From an uncultured Verrucomicrobiae bacterium (GTDB taxonomy: Bacteria; Verrucomicrobiota; Verrucomicrobiia; Limisphaerales; AAA164-E04), in the NCBI GenBank assembly GCA_943788245.1, contig CALSPN010000035.1:1-45037 (forward strand): a stretch of 45,037 nucleotides of DNA. Reading direction: 5' to 3'. The translations under genes were made by a program, and so were the position numbers. Shown piece after piece: positions 43,344 to 45,037 of this stretch. Each line of letters begins with the position of its first letter. Within the stretch, counting starts at the first letter, position 1. The notes below the pieces were generated by a model. The model was not told where the DNA came from. It saw nothing but the letters and a program-made list of their open reading frames with translations, and did not search any database.

Positions 43344-44795
43344 ATGAAAAACCTGAGTCAAACAAATATCGTTTTGGACAATTTTTGCAGCATCGGCCAT
43401 CACGCTGAGCGACAGCGCGGAACATGCATGGAGAAAGCCGTTCCGGTGGACTCAACAGGAAGATCAGGAATGTGCTGTTCATCGTCTCTGATGATCTGAA
43501 GGCGAGCGCGCTCGGATGCTACGGCAACAAGGTTTGCCGCACACCCAACATCGATAGGCTGGCCCGCGGAGGCATGGTGTTTAACCGTGCTTATTGTCAG
43601 GGAATGGCATGCGCTCCTTCACGAAAATCATTCATGTTCAGTCGATATCTGGATACAAAAGGGACAAATCTGGGTGAGCATTTCAAAAATAACGGATGGT
43701 ACACAGCGCGTGTGGGCAAAATATACCACATGCGCGTTCCCGGTGATATCATTGCAGGAACCAATGGACTCGACGTCGAAAGTTCCTGGACCGAGCGTTT
43801 CAATTCTCCTGGTAGGGAAGCACACACGCCGGGAGGACTATGCCTGCCTGAACCTGAATATTTTCACTCGGGAACTCGAAGGGCGCGAATCAACGGCCAT
43901 GCCTAATCGCATGTTTGTTTCGGTGAGCTATCAGGGAGACGGTTCGGATCAGCCCGATCACCAAACCGCCAGCAAGGCCATGGAATTGTTGAAGAAACAT
44001 AAGGATGAATCTTTTTTCCTGGCGGTGGGGTTAATCCGCCCCCATTACCCGAATGTGGCACCGAAGCAGTATTTCGAAAACTATCGCTGGCAGGACATGG
44101 AACTGCCGGATGGTATTGAAAACGATATTGAGGACATACCCAAGCTGGGTCGCGCTGCGACCATGAACTCAAACAACCCGATCGGAAAATATCCCGATAA
44201 CCAGAAACGGATGTGGGCAGCCTACTACGCCACGGTGACCTACATGGACGAACAGGTGGGGCGCATCATCGACGAGTTGGAAAGGCTGAAGCTACGCGAA
44301 AGCACCGCCATCGTTTTCTTGAGCGACCATGGTTACCATCTGGGTGAACACACTTTCTGGCAGAAATCCAATCTCCATGAAGAAGTGGTCCGCGTGCCCC
44401 TGATCGTTTCTGTTCCAGGAATCCAACCCGGTAAGACAAACGCCATCACAGAACTGGTTGATATTTATCCCAGTCTGGCTGAATTGGCTGGACTGAAGGT
44501 TCCAGCAGAAGTGCAGGGAAAGAGCTTCGTCCCTGTGTTGAGAAACCCCTCTGTTTCAGTAAAAAAAGGCGCACTTTTTTTTCATCGGGGTATCGCATTG
44601 CGTGAAGATCAGTTCGCGCTGATGCGCTACTCAGACGGAAGCAACGAGCTGTATGATATGAAGAAAGATCCACTTCAACTGACCAATCTGGCTGCAGATG
44701 AGGCCCATGCGACTGATCTTGAAAACATGCAAAAGCGACTCCGGGACAGAATCAGGCAGGAGAAAATTTCGATTAAGCTGGCTCCCTCAAAATAA
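43344..44795 (+). pseudogene. Secreted S1 sulfatase (iduronate-2-sulfatase-like), three +1 frameshifts
   Basis: Exported formylglycine-dependent sulfatase, about 482 aa after correction. ATG 43344 follows GGGAG at 5 nt. Removing one T from T4 at 43372-43375 gives the signal peptide TIFAASAITLSDSAE; a second base must go near 43405-43425 to reach NVLFIVSDDLKASALGCYGN, and a third in GGGAGG at 43831-43836 to join HTPGDYACLNLNIFT. The catalytic motif CAPSRKS has its modified Cys at 43610-43612. Other landmarks are ARVGKIYHMRVPGDI, GDGSDQPDHQTASKAMELL, LIRPHYPNVAPKQYFE, FLSDHGYHLGEH and the C-terminal YDMKKDPLQLTNLA. The subfamily match is good over the whole length, so the breaks may be sequence errors. 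Confidence 0.85.
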
Positions 44796-44881
44796 TGGCA
44801 AAAAAACCAGATGACTTGAGTCAGAAAGCTGGCACCTTTCATGATCTGTGAGCATCACGACAACATGAATAACGAAGGAAG

Positions 44882-45037
44882 ATGAAGCAACATCCCTCAT
44901 TGGAATGCACTGAACATCGTCCATGGCCGTTGCCGGAAAAGAATTGGAGGTGGCGTCAGCAGTGGCAAAATCTGGTTTTCATCCATTGGAGCATCGACAA
45001 AGATTGGATGCAAAAACAGTTACCGAGCGGCCTTGAA
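44882..45037 (+). CDS. DUF2071 (YqjF-like) protein, N-terminal part, runs off the window
   Basis: The first 52 codons of a DUF2071/COG3361 protein. RPWPLPEKNWRWRQQWQNLV is followed by FIHWSIDKDWMQKQLPSGLE, which matches the family opening (two tryptophan-rich helices, 'FaHWpvd...lr..lP.gLe'). ATG 44882 follows AAGGA at a good distance. The function of the family is unknown. The remainder lies beyond the window. Confidence 0.75.
   Translation, partial: MKQHPSLECTEHRPWPLPEKNWRWRQQWQNLVFIHWSIDKDWMQKQLPSGLE

Noticed and set aside
1..45037. CRISPR array, rRNA, tRNA, complete insertion sequence or replication origin
   Set aside because: No regularly spaced repeats, no tRNA or rRNA-like sequence and no terminal inverted repeats with a transposase were seen; a tool-based RNA scan was not possible.

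Overview
This is chromosomal DNA from a heterotrophic member of the PVC superphylum, most likely Verrucomicrobiota. The case rests on gene content: a Tat-exported Gfo/Idh/MocA oxidoreductase, a DUF6807 protein, DUF1080, a giant SGNH/dehydrogenase/HEAT/cytochrome c protein, an S1 sulfatase, a lamin-tail/CotH giant and many small secreted or lipoproteins. No rRNA, tRNA or CRISPR array was recognised.

Layout. 0-7 kb: Gfo/Idh oxidoreductase (+) facing a minus-strand cluster of RND adaptor, RND pump and DUF6807; the pump frame is broken six times. 7.5-12.3 kb: one 1577-aa multidomain secreted protein. 12.5-19.6 kb: small acidic protein, DUF481 outer-membrane protein, divergent fumarylacetoacetase-family and SMP-30 genes (sugar-acid catabolism), tatD-xth (DNA repair) and a ktrB-ktrA potassium uptake pair. 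19.6-20.3 kb: a decayed integron integrase (intI) on the minus strand. 20.4-31.9 kb: an accessory tract in which every recognisable gene is on the plus strand, pointing away from intI: two sialidase-like proteins, DUF1080, lipoproteins, a RAYT transposase remnant, a secreted HEMHH zincin, a sulfotransferase and several orphans, with long decayed gaps. A well-formed attC site lies 27 bp after the zincin gene. 32.3-37.6 kb: a 1771-aa CotH/lamin-tail protein (-). 37.8-45 kb: plus-strand lipase, esterase, small membrane proteins, TPR-like secreted proteins, a sulfatase and the start of a DUF2071 gene.

Two themes stand out. First, the intI relic, the attC and the uniform gene direction together look like a fossil chromosomal integron of about 11 kb. 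Second, thirteen frame breaks in six otherwise well-preserved genes are all +1 (one surplus base), most in short homopolymer runs. That one-sided pattern suggests insertion errors in the assembly rather than decay, whereas intI shows a stop codon, a -1 shift and a lost catalytic residue, as real decay would.

Functionally the window is about degrading and sensing external polymers (sialidases, sulfatase, DUF1080, esterases, sugar-acid enzymes), with housekeeping repair and K+ uptake genes in the middle.
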